Assembly (NCBI RefSeq): GCF_013409865.1
Contig: NZ_JACCBM010000001.1
Location: 186,001 to 250,000 of the forward strand
Reading direction: 5' to 3'
DNA: 64,000 bases
Origin: Herbiconiux flava
GTDB taxonomy: Bacteria; Actinomycetota; Actinomycetes; Actinomycetales; Microbacteriaceae
Within the stretch, counting starts at the first letter, position 1, and every line of letters starts with the position of its first letter. Made by a program: the position numbers and the translations under genes. Below the pieces are notes generated by a model. The model had not been told where the DNA came from. It did not search any database and saw only the letters and a program-made list of their open reading frames with translations. Positions 44,528 to 54,507 of the stretch are shown in pieces.

Positions 44528-44557
44528 GAAAGGGCCCGCCGTGAGGCGGGCCCTTTC
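44528..44557 (-). terminator. Terminator of the rplKA operon
   Basis: Perfect 13-base arms GAAAGGGCCCGCC (44528-44540) and GGCGGGCCCTTTC (44545-44557), loop GTGA, 20 bases after the rplA stop. Confidence 0.85.
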
Positions 44558-44577
44558 AGGGGTGCTGCAGACGCGAG

Positions 44578-45267
44578 CTAGATCGCGTTGACGTCGAGCG
44601 GGATGCCCGGGCCGAAGGTCGTCGAGACGGCGCCCTTCTGGATGTAGCGGCCCTTCGAGGAGCTCGGCTTGAGGCGGACGACCTCTTCGAGCGCCGCGGC
44701 GATGTTCTCGTCGAGCTGCTCGGGGGTGAACGCGGCCTTGCCGACGACGAAGTGCACGTTGGAGTGCTTGTCGACGCGGAACTCGATCTTTCCGCCCTTG
44801 ATCTCGTTGACGGCCTTCGCGACGTCGGGCGTCACGGTGCCGGTCTTCGGGTTGGGCATGAGGCCGCGGGGGCCGAGCACCTTTCCGAGACGGCCGACCT
44901 TGCCCATGAGCTCGGGGGTCGCGACGGCGGAGTCGAACGAGGTGTAGCCGCCGGCCACCTTCTCGATCAGCTCGTCGCCACCGACCTCGTCGGCGCCCGC
45001 GGCGATCGCGGCCTCAGCGGCCGGACCCGTCGCGAACACGATGACGCGGGCGGTCTTGCCGGTGCCGTGCGGGAGGATGACGGTGCCGCGCACCATCTGG
45101 TCCGCCTTGCGGGGGTCGACGCCGAGCTTGAGCGCGACCTCGACGGTGCTGTCGAACTTCGACGAACCCGTCTCGCGGGCCAGGTTCACGGCCTCGCTGG
45201 GGGTGTAGTACTTGCCGGCCTCGATCTTCTCGGCCGCGGCCCGGTAGGCCTTTGACTTCTGTGCCAT
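44578..45267 (-). CDS. rplA: 50S ribosomal protein L1
   Basis: A 229-residue protein of the L1 stalk, which moves deacylated tRNA out of the E site and represses its own operon in many bacteria. Signatures: [36 protein letters not shown] and [25 protein letters not shown] at 45267, 13 bases behind rplK. Confidence 0.97.
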   Translation of the reverse strand: MAQKSKAYRAAAEKIEAGKYYTPSEAVNLARETGSSKFDSTVEVALKLGVDPRKADQMVRGTVILPHGTGKTARVIVFATGPAAEAAIAAGADEVGGDELIEKVAGGYTSFDSAVATPELMGKVGRLGKVLGPRGLMPNPKTGTVTPDVAKAVNEIKGGKIEFRVDKHSNVHFVVGKAAFTPEQLDENIAAALEEVVRLKPSSSKGRYIQKGAVSTTFGPGIPLDVNAI

Positions 45268-45280
45268 GTTCCTGCCGCCC

Positions 45281-45712
45281 TTACGCTTCGACCGTGATGC
45301 CCATGGAACGGGCAGTGCCGGCAATGATCTTCTCTGCCGCTTCGACGTCGTTCGCGTTCAGGTCGGCCTGCTTCTGCTCGGCGATCTGACGCACCTGCTC
45401 ACGGGTGAGCTTGGCGACCTTGACGGTGTGCGGGGTGGCCGAGCCCTTGGCGACTCCGGCCGCCTTCTTGATGAGCTCCGCCGCCGGCGGGGTCTTCAGG
45501 ATGAAGGTGAACGAGCGATCTTCGTAGACCGTGATCTCGACGGGGATGACGTTGCCGCGCTGCGACTCGGTCGCCGCGTTGTACGCCTTGCAGAACTCCA
45601 TGATGTTCACGCCGTGCTGACCCAGCGCCGGCCCGATGGGCGGTGCGGGGTTGGCGGCGCCGGCGTTGATCTGAAGCTTGATCAGACCTGTGACCTTCTT
45701 CTTCGGTGCCAT
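45281..45712 (-). CDS. rplK: 50S ribosomal protein L11
   Basis: A 143-residue protein of the GTPase-associated centre. Starts [38 protein letters not shown], the usual L11 opening, and ends with the rRNA-binding domain ([32 protein letters not shown]). First gene of rplKA. Confidence 0.98.
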   Translation of the reverse strand: MAPKKKVTGLIKLQINAGAANPAPPIGPALGQHGVNIMEFCKAYNAATESQRGNVIPVEITVYEDRSFTFILKTPPAAELIKKAAGVAKGSATPHTVKVAKLTREQVRQIAEQKQADLNANDVEAAEKIIAGTARSMGITVEA

Positions 45713-45812
45713 TTCTTCTCTTCTCTGTCGAGCCGCCTGGCAGGCGGCGCTCCCACCATGAGGCTTCTCCCCACAGTGGTGATCTTCGGATGCTCGCTAG
45801 AGCAACCTCGTA

Positions 45813-45818
45813 ATGTTA
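45813..45818 (-). promoter_or_regulatory. Possible -10 box of the rplKA promoter
   Basis: TAACAT on the minus strand, about 100 bases before rplK and just beyond the nusG terminators. No convincing -35 box. The leader further down has a small hairpin GCCGCCT-GGC-AGGCGGC (45732-45748). Confidence 0.35.
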
Positions 45819-45862
45819 GCCGATCGACGGCGCGATCGCATCGTGCCGTCGAGCGGACGACA

Positions 45863-45885
45863 CGCGCCGCAGAGGCGGCGGCGCG
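45863..45885 (-). terminator. Terminator after nusG
   Basis: Arms CGCGCCGC (45863-45870) and GCGGCGCG (45878-45885) start 3 bases after the nusG stop. A second, 13-base near-perfect hairpin (TCGACGGCGCGAT/ATCGTGCCGTCGA) follows at 45824-45852. Confidence 0.6.
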
Positions 45886-45887
45886 TT

Positions 45888-46823
45888 CTAGAGCTTGGTG
45901 ACCTGGTCGAAGCTGAGCTCGACCGGGGTCTCGCGCTCGAACAGGGAGACGAGCACGGTGAGCTTGCCGCTCTCGGGCTTGATCTCGCTGATCGAACCGG
46001 GAAGACCCGCGAACGAGCCCTCCTTGATGGTGATGGTCTCGCCGACCTCGAAGTCGACCTCGGCCGGGATCGAGCGGCTGACGGCCTTGCCGCCCTTGCC
46101 GCCGGCGTTCTTCGCGGTCGGCACCTCCTTGATCTCGACGAGGCTCTTCAGCATGTTGAAGGCCTCCTCGAAGCGGAGGGGGGTCGGGTTGTGCGAGTTG
46201 CCGACGAAGCCGGTGACGCCGGGGGTGTGACGCACGACCGACCAGCTGTCCTCGTTGAGGAACATGCGCACCAGCACGTAGCCGGGGATGCGCACGCGGG
46301 TGACCAGCTTGCGCTGGCCGTTCTTGATCTCGACCACGTCCTCCATCGGGACCTCGACCTGGAAGACGAAGTCCTCCATGCCCATCGAGGTCTTGCGGCT
46401 CTCGATGTTGGACTTCACGCGCTTCTCGAAGCCGGCGTAGGAGTGGATGACGTACCACTTGCCCGGCAGCGAGCGCAGCTCGGCACGGAAGGCCTCGTAG
46501 GGGTCGTCCTCGGTCTCGTCCTCGGACGACTCCTCGTCGGTCGGGTCGGCCGAGGAAGCAGGCGCGGAAGCCACAGCGGCCAGAGCCACCTCGCCCTCCA
46601 CGTCCTCGCCCTCGACGGGCTCCCCGGCGACGTCGGCCTCGGAGTCCTCCAGCACGTCGAGCACCGCGGCGGCCTCGTCGAAGGAGTCGATGTTCAGTGC
46701 GTCGTCGACCACCGCATCGGCTTCAGGGTCGGCCGGCGCGTCGATCGCCTCGAGGAGGGCATCGAGGTCGGCCGGGACTCCGGCTTCTTCGGGCTTTGAG
46801 TCTGTCACTGGTGACGGTTCCAC
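45888..46823 (-). CDS. nusG: Transcription termination/antitermination factor NusG
   Basis: Up to 311 residues. The NGN domain ([52 protein letters not shown]) and the KOW domain ([25 protein letters not shown]) are intact. They are preceded by an acidic extension of roughly 120 residues rich in Asp, Glu and Ala, as in other actinobacterial NusG. The start is either GTG at 46823 or GTG at 46808; neither has a strong ribosome site. Second gene after tRNA-Trp and secE. Confidence 0.96.
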   Translation of the reverse strand: MEPSPVTDSKPEEAGVPADLDALLEAIDAPADPEADAVVDDALNIDSFDEAAAVLDVLEDSEADVAGEPVEGEDVEGEVALAAVASAPASSADPTDEESSEDETEDDPYEAFRAELRSLPGKWYVIHSYAGFEKRVKSNIESRKTSMGMEDFVFQVEVPMEDVVEIKNGQRKLVTRVRIPGYVLVRMFLNEDSWSVVRHTPGVTGFVGNSHNPTPLRFEEAFNMLKSLVEIKEVPTAKNAGGKGGKAVSRSIPAEVDFEVGETITIKEGSFAGLPGSISEIKPESGKLTVLVSLFERETPVELSFDQVTKL

Positions 46824-46881
46824 TTCTTGTCGATGAGGCCGACGGCGACGAGCGCACAGCCGGCACGGGCATCCGGAATTC

Positions 46882-47154
46882 TTAGGCCGGGTCTCCGAAG
46901 ACGATGATCGCCAGCCAGCCGAACAGCTGGTCGAGACCGACCACGATCGCCATCATGATGACCACGAAGATCAGCACGACGAGCGTGTAGTTCAGCAGCT
47001 CGCGCCGGGTGGGCGTGACGACCTTCTTCAGTTCGGTGAAGACCTGCTTGATGAACAGGATGATGCGGGCGAAGGGGTTGCGTCGAGCAGCCCGCTCCTT
47101 CTTGGCGTTCTCGACGACGTCCTCGGAGGGTTCGTCGATTACTTTTCGTGCCAC
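46882..47154 (-). CDS. secE: Preprotein translocase subunit SecE
   Basis: A 90-residue protein with one membrane segment (about 57-82), the SecE amphipathic helix [24 protein letters not shown] and a charged N terminus. Clamps SecY in the membrane. GTG start at 47154. Between tRNA-Trp and nusG, the standard bacterial order. Confidence 0.97.
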   Translation of the reverse strand: MARKVIDEPSEDVVENAKKERAARRNPFARIILFIKQVFTELKKVVTPTRRELLNYTLVVLIFVVIMMAIVVGLDQLFGWLAIIVFGDPA

Positions 47155-47209
47155 CGTTTCACCTTTGTTTCATATCTCTTGACGAAGGCGCACCCTCGAC
47201 AAGCCGGTG

Positions 47210-47282
47210 CAGGGCGGACAGGACTCGAACCTGCAACCTGCGGTTTTGGAGACCGCTGCTCTACCAATTGAGCCACCGCCCT
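47210..47282 (-). tRNA. tRNA-Trp (CCA)
   Basis: 73 bases; acceptor stem AGGGCGG/CCGCCCT, discriminator G, D loop with GGCTCAATTGGTAGAGC, anticodon stem GCGGTCTCCAAAACCGC with CCA, T loop GTTCGAGTC. CCA tail not encoded. It precedes secE on the same strand. Confidence 0.97.
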
Positions 47283-47437
47283 AAGCGCCGAACTGCGACC
47301 GCTTCGCTACGCTGACCCCGGGGCCGCATGCGGACTCCAGGAAAAAAGGCATAGAAAAGCTTGGCAGATTTCGACTACCGACAGTAAGTGTAGGTCAGAT
47401 CGAGCGGCCATGCAAAGGCGAGCAGACGGGGGCACGC

Positions 47438-48472
47438 GTGCACGGCAACGCATTCAGGATCGGGTTCGTGGCGACCTTGGGCGGACTGGTCGCGATCGCG
47501 CTGGGCTTCGCGTTCACGCAGCTCTCGACCGTGGTCATCTGCATCATCGGAGCGCTCTTCCTCGCGCTCGGCCTCGACCCTCTGGTGCGCTGGCTGACGC
47601 GGCGGCGCATCCCGCGCGGGTTCTCGATCCTGATCGTCTTCGCGCTGGTGATCGCCTTCGCGGCCGCGGTCTTCCTCCTGGTCATCCCCGCCGTCGTCGA
47701 CCAGGTCGCCGAGCTCGTGCACAACCTCCCGGGCGCGATCGCGGCCGTGACGAAGGAGCCGTGGTTCACCCGCGTGTTCGGCGACACGTCCGGCAGCCAG
47801 CAGCTGGAGAAGGACCTCGCGAGCTTCCTCAGTGACCCGGTGAACCTCGTCTCGCTCGGCGGCGGGGTGCTGAAGGTCGGCACGGCCGTCGCGAACGGCG
47901 TCTCGGGGGGCATCCTCGTCGTCGTGCTCACCCTGTTCTTCCTCGGCTCGCTCGACGCGGTGAAGAACAGCTTCTACGTTCTCGTGCCCATGTCCAAGCG
48001 CGCGGCGGTCGTCGACATCACCGACCAGATCGTCGTGTCGATCGGCAAGTACGTCAGCGGGCAGGTGCTGCTCGCGGCGACGAACGGCGTGTTCGGCTTC
48101 ATCGCGATGGTGCTGACCGGCGTACCCTACGCGGGTGCGCTCGCGGTCGTGGCCTTCCTGCTCGCGCTGATCCCGCTGGTCGGCACCGTGATCAGCGCCG
48201 TGCTCGTCACCTTCGTCGCGCTCACGGTGTCGCCGCTGACCGCCGTGATCATCGGCGTCTACTTCCTGGTCTACATGCAGGTCGAGGCCTACGTGCTGAG
48301 CCCGAGGGTGATGAACAAGGCGGTGGATGTCCCGGGCATCCTCGTGGTCATCGGCGCCCTGGTGGGGGGAACGCTGCTCGGGGTGCTCGGCGCGCTGATC
48401 GCGGTGCCGGTCGTCGCCTCCGTGCTGATCGTGGTGAAGCAGGTCATCGTGCCCCGGCAGGCGCTGAAGTGA
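47438..48472 (+). CDS. AI-2E family transporter (PerM-like)
   Basis: A 344-residue integral membrane protein of the UPF0118/AI-2E family, with membrane segments near 7-50, 60-85 and five or more between 150 and 335, and the conserved stretch IPLVGTVISAVLV and PLTAVIIGVYFLVYMQVEAYVLSPRVM. Members export or exchange small solutes; the name comes from one E. coli homologue and does not prove autoinducer transport. GTG start at 47438. Its stop overlaps the start of the MarC-like gene (GTGA). Confidence 0.9.
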   Translation: MHGNAFRIGFVATLGGLVAIALGFAFTQLSTVVICIIGALFLALGLDPLVRWLTRRRIPRGFSILIVFALVIAFAAAVFLLVIPAVVDQVAELVHNLPGAIAAVTKEPWFTRVFGDTSGSQQLEKDLASFLSDPVNLVSLGGGVLKVGTAVANGVSGGILVVVLTLFFLGSLDAVKNSFYVLVPMSKRAAVVDITDQIVVSIGKYVSGQVLLAATNGVFGFIAMVLTGVPYAGALAVVAFLLALIPLVGTVISAVLVTFVALTVSPLTAVIIGVYFLVYMQVEAYVLSPRVMNKAVDVPGILVVIGALVGGTLLGVLGALIAVPVVASVLIVVKQVIVPRQALK

Positions 48473-49086
48473 CCGACATCACCACGCCGACGCTCGTCAC
48501 GAGCGCCATCGGACTGCTCACGATCACGAACCCGATCGGCAGCCTGCCCATCTTCCTGAACCTCACGAAGGACTTCGACGTCGCGCGGCAGAAGCGGCTG
48601 GGACTGCTCGTCGGCGTCGCCGTCTTCGCCGTGCTGACCGTGTCGCTCGTGGCCGGGAGCTGGGTGCTGCAGGCGTTCGGTATCGACCTCACGTCGTTCC
48701 GTATCGCGGGCAACCTGCTCGTGGCGAGCATCGGCTGGGCGATGCTGACGGCCAAGGCGAACATCGTGACGGTGACGGATGCGCAGTCCCCCGTCGTGGT
48801 GCCGCTTGCCATCCCCGTGATCGCCGGGCCGGGGGCCATCAGCCTGATCATCACGTTCCAGGAGACGTACTCGAGCCTGTTCGACTACGTCGCCGGAACG
48901 TTGATGATCTTGGCGGTGTCGATCGTGATCGCCGTCGCGCTGTTCTTCGCGCCGCAGGTGGCGCGGCTCGTGAAGCCGACCGGGATGAGCATCGTGACGC
49001 GCATCTTCGGGCTGCTGCTGCTGGCGATCGCGGTGCAGTCGATCCTCGGGGCGCTGGGGGACGCTTTCCCGGCGCTGGTGAAGTAG
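48469..49086 (+). CDS. MarC family membrane protein
   Basis: A 205-residue protein with six membrane segments and the family motifs TITNPIGSLPIFL and PLAIPVIAGPGAISLII. The family is not involved in multidrug resistance despite its name; a metabolite transport role is suspected. Translationally coupled to the AI-2E family gene. Confidence 0.9.
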   Translation: MTDITTPTLVTSAIGLLTITNPIGSLPIFLNLTKDFDVARQKRLGLLVGVAVFAVLTVSLVAGSWVLQAFGIDLTSFRIAGNLLVASIGWAMLTAKANIVTVTDAQSPVVVPLAIPVIAGPGAISLIITFQETYSSLFDYVAGTLMILAVSIVIAVALFFAPQVARLVKPTGMSIVTRIFGLLLLAIAVQSILGALGDAFPALVK

Positions 49087-49173
49087 GTTCAGCTCGCGCC
49101 GCGCCATCGGCGTGAGGCGTGCATCCGCCCAGGGCGCGGGACGTGCATCCTGTTCTGAGGATGTGTCGGCGGA

Positions 49174-49179
49174 TAGGCT
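49174..49179 (+). promoter_or_regulatory. -10 box of a leaderless promoter for the aminotransferase
   Basis: TAGGCT ends 6 bases before the GTG at 49186; no ribosome site between them. Confidence 0.55.
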
Positions 49180-49185
49180 GAACCC

Positions 49186-50376
49186 GTGACACGCATCTCG
49201 AACCGCATCGCATCCATCGCCGAGTCGGCGACCCTCAAGGTCGACGCCAAGGCGAAGAGCCTCCAGGCCGCGGGCCGGCCCGTCATCAGCTACGCCGCCG
49301 GCGAGCCCGACTTCCCGACCCCCGCGCACATCGTCGAGGCGGCCGAGGTGGCCGTGCGCGATCCGAAGAACCACCGCTACACCCCCGCCGCCGGTCTGCC
49401 CGAGCTGCGCGAGGCGATCGCCGCGAAGACGCTGCGCGACAGCGGCCTCGAGGTCTCGCCGTCGCAGGTCATCGTCACGAACGGCGGCAAGCAGGCCGTC
49501 TACGAGGCTTTCGCGACGCTGCTCGACCCGGGCGACGAGGTGCTCGTGCCGACCCCGTTCTGGACCACCTACCCCGAGGCCATCGCCCTCGCCGGCGGCG
49601 TGCCCGTGCAGGTCTTCGCCGGCAGCGCGCAGAACTACCTCGTCACCGTCGAGCAGCTCGAGGCCGCGCGCACCCCGCGCAGCAAGGTGCTGCTGTTCGT
49701 CTCGCCCTCGAACCCCACCGGCGCCGTCTACTCGGCCGCTCAGACGAAGGAGATCGGCGAGTGGGCCGAGGCCAACGGCCTCTGGGTGATCAGCGACGAG
49801 ATCTACCAGAACCTCGTCTACGACGGCCTCACCGCCTCGTCGATCGTCAACGAGGTGCCCGCGCTCGCCGACCGCACGCTGCTGGTCAACGGCGTGGCCA
49901 AGACCTACGCCATGACCGGATGGCGGGTCGGCTGGATGGTCGGCCCCGCCGATGCCATCAAGGCCGCCGGCAACCTGCAGTCCCACCTCTCGTCGAACGT
50001 CGCGAACATCTCGCAGCGCGCCGCGATCGCGGCCCTGAACGGCCCGCAGGACGCGGTGGAGGTGATGCGCTCCACCTACGAGCGCCGCCGCCGCACGATC
50101 GTCGACGCGCTGAACGAGATCCCCGGCGTGGTCACCCCGATGCCGCAGGGAGCGTTCTACGTCTACCCCGACGTCTCGGGGCTCCTCGGCCGCGAGTGGG
50201 GCGGCGTCACGCCGACCACCTCGCTCGAGCTGGCCGACCTCATCCTCGAGCAGGTGGAGGTCGCGACCGTGCCCGGCGAGGCGTTCGGGCCGAGCGGCTT
50301 CCTGCGGCTGTCGTACGCCCTCGGCGACGAGGCGCTGGTGGAGGGCGTGACACGGCTGCAGAAGCTGTTCGGCTGA
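49186..50376 (+). CDS. aspC: Aspartate/class I aminotransferase
   Basis: A 396-residue PLP enzyme of the prokaryotic aspartate aminotransferase group (subgroup I-gamma). Landmarks: [33 protein letters not shown], the PLP Asp in [14 protein letters not shown], Lys239 in [16 protein letters not shown] and the C-terminal Arg in SGFLRLSYA that binds the substrate carboxylate. Makes oxaloacetate/glutamate from aspartate/2-oxoglutarate. Its place beside secE-nusG is common in actinobacteria. GTG start with a -10 box just upstream. Confidence 0.93.
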   Translation: MTRISNRIASIAESATLKVDAKAKSLQAAGRPVISYAAGEPDFPTPAHIVEAAEVAVRDPKNHRYTPAAGLPELREAIAAKTLRDSGLEVSPSQVIVTNGGKQAVYEAFATLLDPGDEVLVPTPFWTTYPEAIALAGGVPVQVFAGSAQNYLVTVEQLEAARTPRSKVLLFVSPSNPTGAVYSAAQTKEIGEWAEANGLWVISDEIYQNLVYDGLTASSIVNEVPALADRTLLVNGVAKTYAMTGWRVGWMVGPADAIKAAGNLQSHLSSNVANISQRAAIAALNGPQDAVEVMRSTYERRRRTIVDALNEIPGVVTPMPQGAFYVYPDVSGLLGREWGGVTPTTSLELADLILEQVEVATVPGEAFGPSGFLRLSYALGDEALVEGVTRLQKLFG

Positions 50377-50425
50377 TCTCCTCGTGATCGCTCCGGTGCT
50401 CTAGCCCGGCGTGGGAGGTCGGTTG

Positions 50426-50431
50426 TAGAGT
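50426..50431 (+). promoter_or_regulatory. -10 box of a leaderless promoter
   Basis: TAGAGT ends 7 bases before the ATG at 50439; no ribosome site. Confidence 0.5.
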
Positions 50432-50438
50432 TTCGCTC

Positions 50439-52598
50439 ATGAAATCCCGAGCGATCCTCATCCCCGCGGTCCTCGGCGCGCTCGCACTTCTCAACGCCTT
50501 CCACGCCACCCCCGCGTCGGCGTCGCCGCTCGACCTCACGGTCGTCTCGGCGCCCCCGGCCGGCAGCGTGCTCGTCGCCGACGAGTCGCGTGCTCTGGCG
50601 GGCGGGCCGGTGGCGCTCTCCGGCACCGCGACCCATGACGCGGCCGTGACGGTCTCGACCGGCGCGCCCGCGACCGCTCTGTGCGCGACGGTCGCACTCG
50701 CCGACGGGAGCTGGTCGTGCCCCATCGTCTCGGCCCCCGACCTGGTGGGGCCCGTCGCGGTCTCGAGCGGAGGCGAGGTCGTGCTCCTCGACTTCTCGGT
50801 GCTCGGTCCGCCCACGCTCCCCACCGATCCGCCGGGCACCCTCACGTCGACGGTCACGGCCGACGATCTGACGCAGCCGGTGGCAGGCGCTGGGGCACCC
50901 GGCGCTCTCGTCACCGTCACGATCTCCGATATCGACGGGGCGGGCAGCGGATGCTCGGCCCTCGTCACCGCGGGCAGCAGCTGGTCGTGCACCGTGCCCG
51001 CACCGCCTCCAGGCGCGGGGCCGTACTCGGTGGCGGTGTCGCAGGCGTATCCGTGGGCGGCGGGGGTCGTGGTGGAGGGGGACGGGGCGGAGTACGCGTA
51101 CGAGGCACCCGGGGTCGTGGGGCCGGGGACCGGCTCGGGGGACGGGTCTGGGGATGGTTCCGGGGGCGGGGGCGGTGACGGTGGCGGAGACGGGGGCGGG
51201 GGCGGTGACGGCCCACCCGGTGCCGAGAACCCATCGATCGCACCCGGGCCCGAAGTCGCCGCATCCGCCCCACCGACTGATCCCTCGGCTGTCGTGATCC
51301 CGGTAGCTGTGCCGGATGATCCCGTGCCATCCGCGTTCGGAGACGAGCGACCGCTGTTCGCCGATGGGCCGCCGCCCGTGGATCGATCGGTGCTCGATCC
51401 GTCTATCGGCCCGTCCCCACTCCCTCCAGAGTCGGCCCTCGCCCGGCCCACCACTCCGGCCGCTCCACTGTCCGCCGCTTCTGGAGACGTCCGGAACGAG
51501 GCCACCGAGGCCTCGTTCCCGGGCGCCGGGCCGGTCGGGGTACCTGTGTCGGCGTTCAGCGGGAGTCTCCGCACCGTCGGCGAGGCGCTCGCGATCGGGG
51601 TGCCGGGAGCGGTGCGGCTCGGGCTGCTCGTCGTGGGGATGCTGCTGCTCGTGATGGTGCCGGGCGGCATCCTCGAGTCCACGGTCAGCGACAACTGGAC
51701 GCGCATCACGCGAGCCTGGCCCGTCACCTGGTTCTCGGCGGTCCGTGAACGGCGACTCCCGAGCCCTGCCTCGTCGTGGGTCTGGGCCGCCGCCACGATC
51801 GCGGTCGGCGCCCTGGCGTCGGTGTTCGTCGCGCCGGCCTCCTCGCCGGCGGCCTGGCCGGAGCTCGCGGCGCTGATCGTGCCGTTGGCCGTCGCGCTCG
51901 TGGTGGCGAACGCGGTGCCGCTCGGCGCGACGAGCGGGTACGCGTGGGCGCGGCTGCGTCGGCGGGCGCAGCTGCTGGTGCGGCCGTCCACGCTGCTGCT
52001 GACCGCCGCGACCGTGCTGCTGTCGAGGCTCGCGGGGCTGGAGCCGGGCTTCGTGTTCGGCGCGTCGATCGGGCTCGTGTTCGGAATCGCGCTGGAACGC
52101 GCATCCGGAGCCCGCGCCGTCGTGGTCGGCGCTCTCGCGGCCCTGCTCCTCGGCGTCGGCAGCTGGACGGCGGCGAGCGCCCTCCGCGCCTCCCCCGGCG
52201 CGGGCGCCGGCGACGCCCTGCTGCTCGACACCCTCACGGCGATCACGGTCTGCGCCCTGAGCGCCCCGGTCGTGGCGCTGCTTCCGCTCAGCTTCCTCGA
52301 CGGGCAGGCCCTGTTCCGCGCCTCGCGCCCGGCGTGGGCCGCCCTCTACTCCGTGTCTCTGGCGACCTTCGGCGTGGTGCTCGTCCCGCTCGCCGACGCC
52401 TGGTCGCCCGTCGTGAGCGACCTCGCGTGGTGGCTCGCCTGCCTCGCGGCGGTCTCGGCCCTCACGGCCGCGGTCTGGCTCTACTTCCGCTACGTCCCCG
52501 ACCCTCGCCGCCCCGCATCGCAGCCGACCACGACCACTGGCAGCCCGCCGCTCGACGACGTCCGCGCGCCACGCCCCGACGCACCGACGAGCCGGTAG
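50439..52598 (+). CDS. Large envelope protein: Ig-like repeats, Gly/Asp linker and polytopic membrane domain
   Basis: A 719-residue protein. Signal peptide about 1-29; two Ig-like repeats about 30-215, each with a Cys pair around a W-S-C box (ADGSWSCPI, AGSSWSCTV); a Gly/Asp-rich linker about 232-262; a Pro/Ala-rich stretch to about 370; then about eight membrane segments. The membrane part has ALLPLSFLDG near residue 610, resembling the LLPxxFLDG box of FGLLP-motif membrane proteins and the LDG box of site-2 proteases, but there is no HExxH. Function unknown; a non-catalytic relative of an intramembrane protease is one possibility. Leaderless promoter. Confidence 0.8.
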   Translation: MKSRAILIPAVLGALALLNAFHATPASASPLDLTVVSAPPAGSVLVADESRALAGGPVALSGTATHDAAVTVSTGAPATALCATVALADGSWSCPIVSAPDLVGPVAVSSGGEVVLLDFSVLGPPTLPTDPPGTLTSTVTADDLTQPVAGAGAPGALVTVTISDIDGAGSGCSALVTAGSSWSCTVPAPPPGAGPYSVAVSQAYPWAAGVVVEGDGAEYAYEAPGVVGPGTGSGDGSGDGSGGGGGDGGGDGGGGGDGPPGAENPSIAPGPEVAASAPPTDPSAVVIPVAVPDDPVPSAFGDERPLFADGPPPVDRSVLDPSIGPSPLPPESALARPTTPAAPLSAASGDVRNEATEASFPGAGPVGVPVSAFSGSLRTVGEALAIGVPGAVRLGLLVVGMLLLVMVPGGILESTVSDNWTRITRAWPVTWFSAVRERRLPSPASSWVWAAATIAVGALASVFVAPASSPAAWPELAALIVPLAVALVVANAVPLGATSGYAWARLRRRAQLLVRPSTLLLTAATVLLSRLAGLEPGFVFGASIGLVFGIALERASGARAVVVGALAALLLGVGSWTAASALRASPGAGAGDALLLDTLTAITVCALSAPVVALLPLSFLDGQALFRASRPAWAALYSVSLATFGVVLVPLADAWSPVVSDLAWWLACLAAVSALTAAVWLYFRYVPDPRRPASQPTTTTGSPPLDDVRAPRPDAPTSR

Positions 52599-52636
52599 GA
52601 GGAGGCGGGGCACCACGAAGCGAGCGCGTCGACGGG

Positions 52637-53422
52637 TCAGCGGAGGAGGCGGGCCACTTCGCGAGCCAGGGGTGGGCGGAGGAAGTGGTCGCTGCGGGGG
52701 ACCTCGTGCAGGGTGACGTGGTGCATGGTGCCGAGCGCCTCGAGGGCCGCCGGCACGATGACCTGGTCACGGCTGCCCCAGACGATGTCGATCGGCACCG
52801 GCACCTGCGCGATGTCGGTCGTGGTGGTCTGCGACTCGATGCAGTTCTGCATGGTCTTCGAGAAGGCCTCCCACGCGCGGTCGTCGACGGCGGTGGCGAC
52901 CCCGGGCATCCAGCGCGAGAGGCGGCCGGCGTTGCCCACGATCGTGAGGCGGTTGTCGCGCACGAACCGGTAGAACCAGAGGTAGCCGCCGACGCGCATC
53001 CGGTGACCGAGGGCGTCGATGTAGCGGCGGTGGCCGTAGACGGGCGGCGCGACGAGCACGAGGTGCGAGACCTCGCGGCGGTGCACCGCGGCGTAGCGGC
53101 TGCTGATCAGCGCTCCGAGGCTGTGCCCGATCAGCGTGTAGCGGCGGCGCAGGCGCAGCGAGCGGAGGGTGCGGTGCAGCGCCTCGACGTGCTCGTCGAG
53201 CGTGAACGCGCTGCCCGCCGGGGCGTGCGAGCCGCCGAAGCCGAGCACGTCGATCGCGATCACGCGATAGAGCGGCGAGAGCAGCGGCACGAGCTGGCGC
53301 CAGCTCGCCGAGGACGAGGCGATGCCGTGCAGCAGCACGACGACCGGGCCCTCTCCGACGTCGACCGCCACGTTCAGCAGCGGCACCTCGTGCGTGCGCC
53401 GCACCCGCTCGAGCATGCTCAT
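52637..53422 (-). CDS. Alpha/beta hydrolase
   Basis: A 261-residue serine hydrolase-fold protein with the full triad: Ser in LIGHSLGALISS, Asp in VWGSRDQVIVP and His in PRSDHFLRPP; the oxyanion region is LLHGIASSSASW. Substrate (ester, epoxide or other) unknown. No signal peptide, so cytoplasmic. Confidence 0.9.
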   Translation of the reverse strand: MSMLERVRRTHEVPLLNVAVDVGEGPVVVLLHGIASSSASWRQLVPLLSPLYRVIAIDVLGFGGSHAPAGSAFTLDEHVEALHRTLRSLRLRRRYTLIGHSLGALISSRYAAVHRREVSHLVLVAPPVYGHRRYIDALGHRMRVGGYLWFYRFVRDNRLTIVGNAGRLSRWMPGVATAVDDRAWEAFSKTMQNCIESQTTTTDIAQVPVPIDIVWGSRDQVIVPAALEALGTMHHVTLHEVPRSDHFLRPPLAREVARLLR

Positions 53423-53538
53423 CCCGGCTCCCCGAAGTCCATAGTCGAGAATACATCAGCACCGGGGTCGGCGGAAGAGTTCCTGAACGACGGGCGCGGG
53501 CGCTGGCGTCCGTCGCGCGCCCGCCCCACGATGGACTC

Positions 53539-54507
53539 ATGACCTCCTCCCCCGCGGTGCGCGTCGCCGAGCTGCGCAAGAGCTACGGACACTTCACCGC
53601 CGTCGACGGCATCAGCTTCGAGATCGAGCGGGGCGAGACGTTCGCGCTGCTCGGCCCGAACGGGGCGGGCAAGAGCACGACGGTCGAGATCCTCGAGGGC
53701 TACCGGGAGCGCAGCGGCGGCGAGGTCGAGGTGCTCGGCACCGACCCGCGGCACGCGAGCCTCGAGTGGAAGGCCCGCATCGGCATCGTGCTGCAGCAGA
53801 CCGGCGAGAGCGGCAACGTCACCGTGCGCGAGCAGCTGACCCACTTCGCGGCGCTCTACCCGAACCCCCGGGCGGTCGACGAGGTGCTCGCCGCGGTCGG
53901 CCTCGAGGCCAAGGCGAAGACGCGCATCAAGGCCCTCTCAGGCGGGCAGCGACGACGGGTCGACGTGGCGCTCGGGGTGATCGGGCGGCCCGAGCTGCTC
54001 TTCCTCGACGAGCCGACGACCGGGTTCGACCCCGAGGCGCGGCGGCAGTTCTGGGAGCTGATCCGCTCGCTGTCGCGCGAGGGCACGACGATCGTGCTCA
54101 CCACCCACTACCTCGACGAGGCCGCGCAGCTCAGCGACCGCGCAGCGGTCATCGCGGGCGGCCGGCTGATCGACATCGGCCCCGTCGGCGAACTCGGCAC
54201 AGCGGATGCGCGCGTGCCCATCGTCACCTGGCGCGACTCCGGCGGCGTGCGCCGGGAGCGCACCACCGAGCCCGGCCGCTTCGTGGCCGACCTCGTGGCG
54301 CGGGAGGGCGAGGTGGCCGAGCTCGAGGTCATCCGCCCGTCCCTCGAGGACATCTACCTCGGCCTGGTCGAGGCCGCCGAGGCCGCCACCGCTACCGCTA
54401 CCGCTACGACCCCGGTCTCCATCGACACGACCGCCCCCGCCCCCGCCCCCGCCACGGCGGAGCCCACCGCCGAGAGGGCGTCCAGCTCGAAGGGAGCGCG
54501 GTCATGA
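53539..54507 (+). CDS. ABC exporter ATP-binding protein (ABC-2 type)
   Basis: A 322-residue ATPase of the DrrA/CcmA group. Walker A GPNGAGKST, Q loop LQQTGESGNVTV, signature LSGGQRRRVDVALG, Walker B LLFLDEPTTGFD, His switch TTHYLDEAAQL. A low-complexity Ala/Thr/Pro tail covers the last 45 residues. Its stop overlaps the permease ATG (ATGA). A CACGAT box 6 bases before the ATG suggests a leaderless transcript. Confidence 0.93.
   Translation: MTSSPAVRVAELRKSYGHFTAVDGISFEIERGETFALLGPNGAGKSTTVEILEGYRERSGGEVEVLGTDPRHASLEWKARIGIVLQQTGESGNVTVREQLTHFAALYPNPRAVDEVLAAVGLEAKAKTRIKALSGGQRRRVDVALGVIGRPELLFLDEPTTGFDPEARRQFWELIRSLSREGTTIVLTTHYLDEAAQLSDRAAVIAGGRLIDIGPVGELGTADARVPIVTWRDSGGVRRERTTEPGRFVADLVAREGEVAELEVIRPSLEDIYLGLVEAAEAATATATATTPVSIDTTAPAPAPATAEPTAERASSSKGARS

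Noticed and set aside
48289..49986. Minus-strand open frame of about 565 codons
   Set aside because: Antisense to the MarC-like and aminotransferase genes, both of which have clear family motifs.
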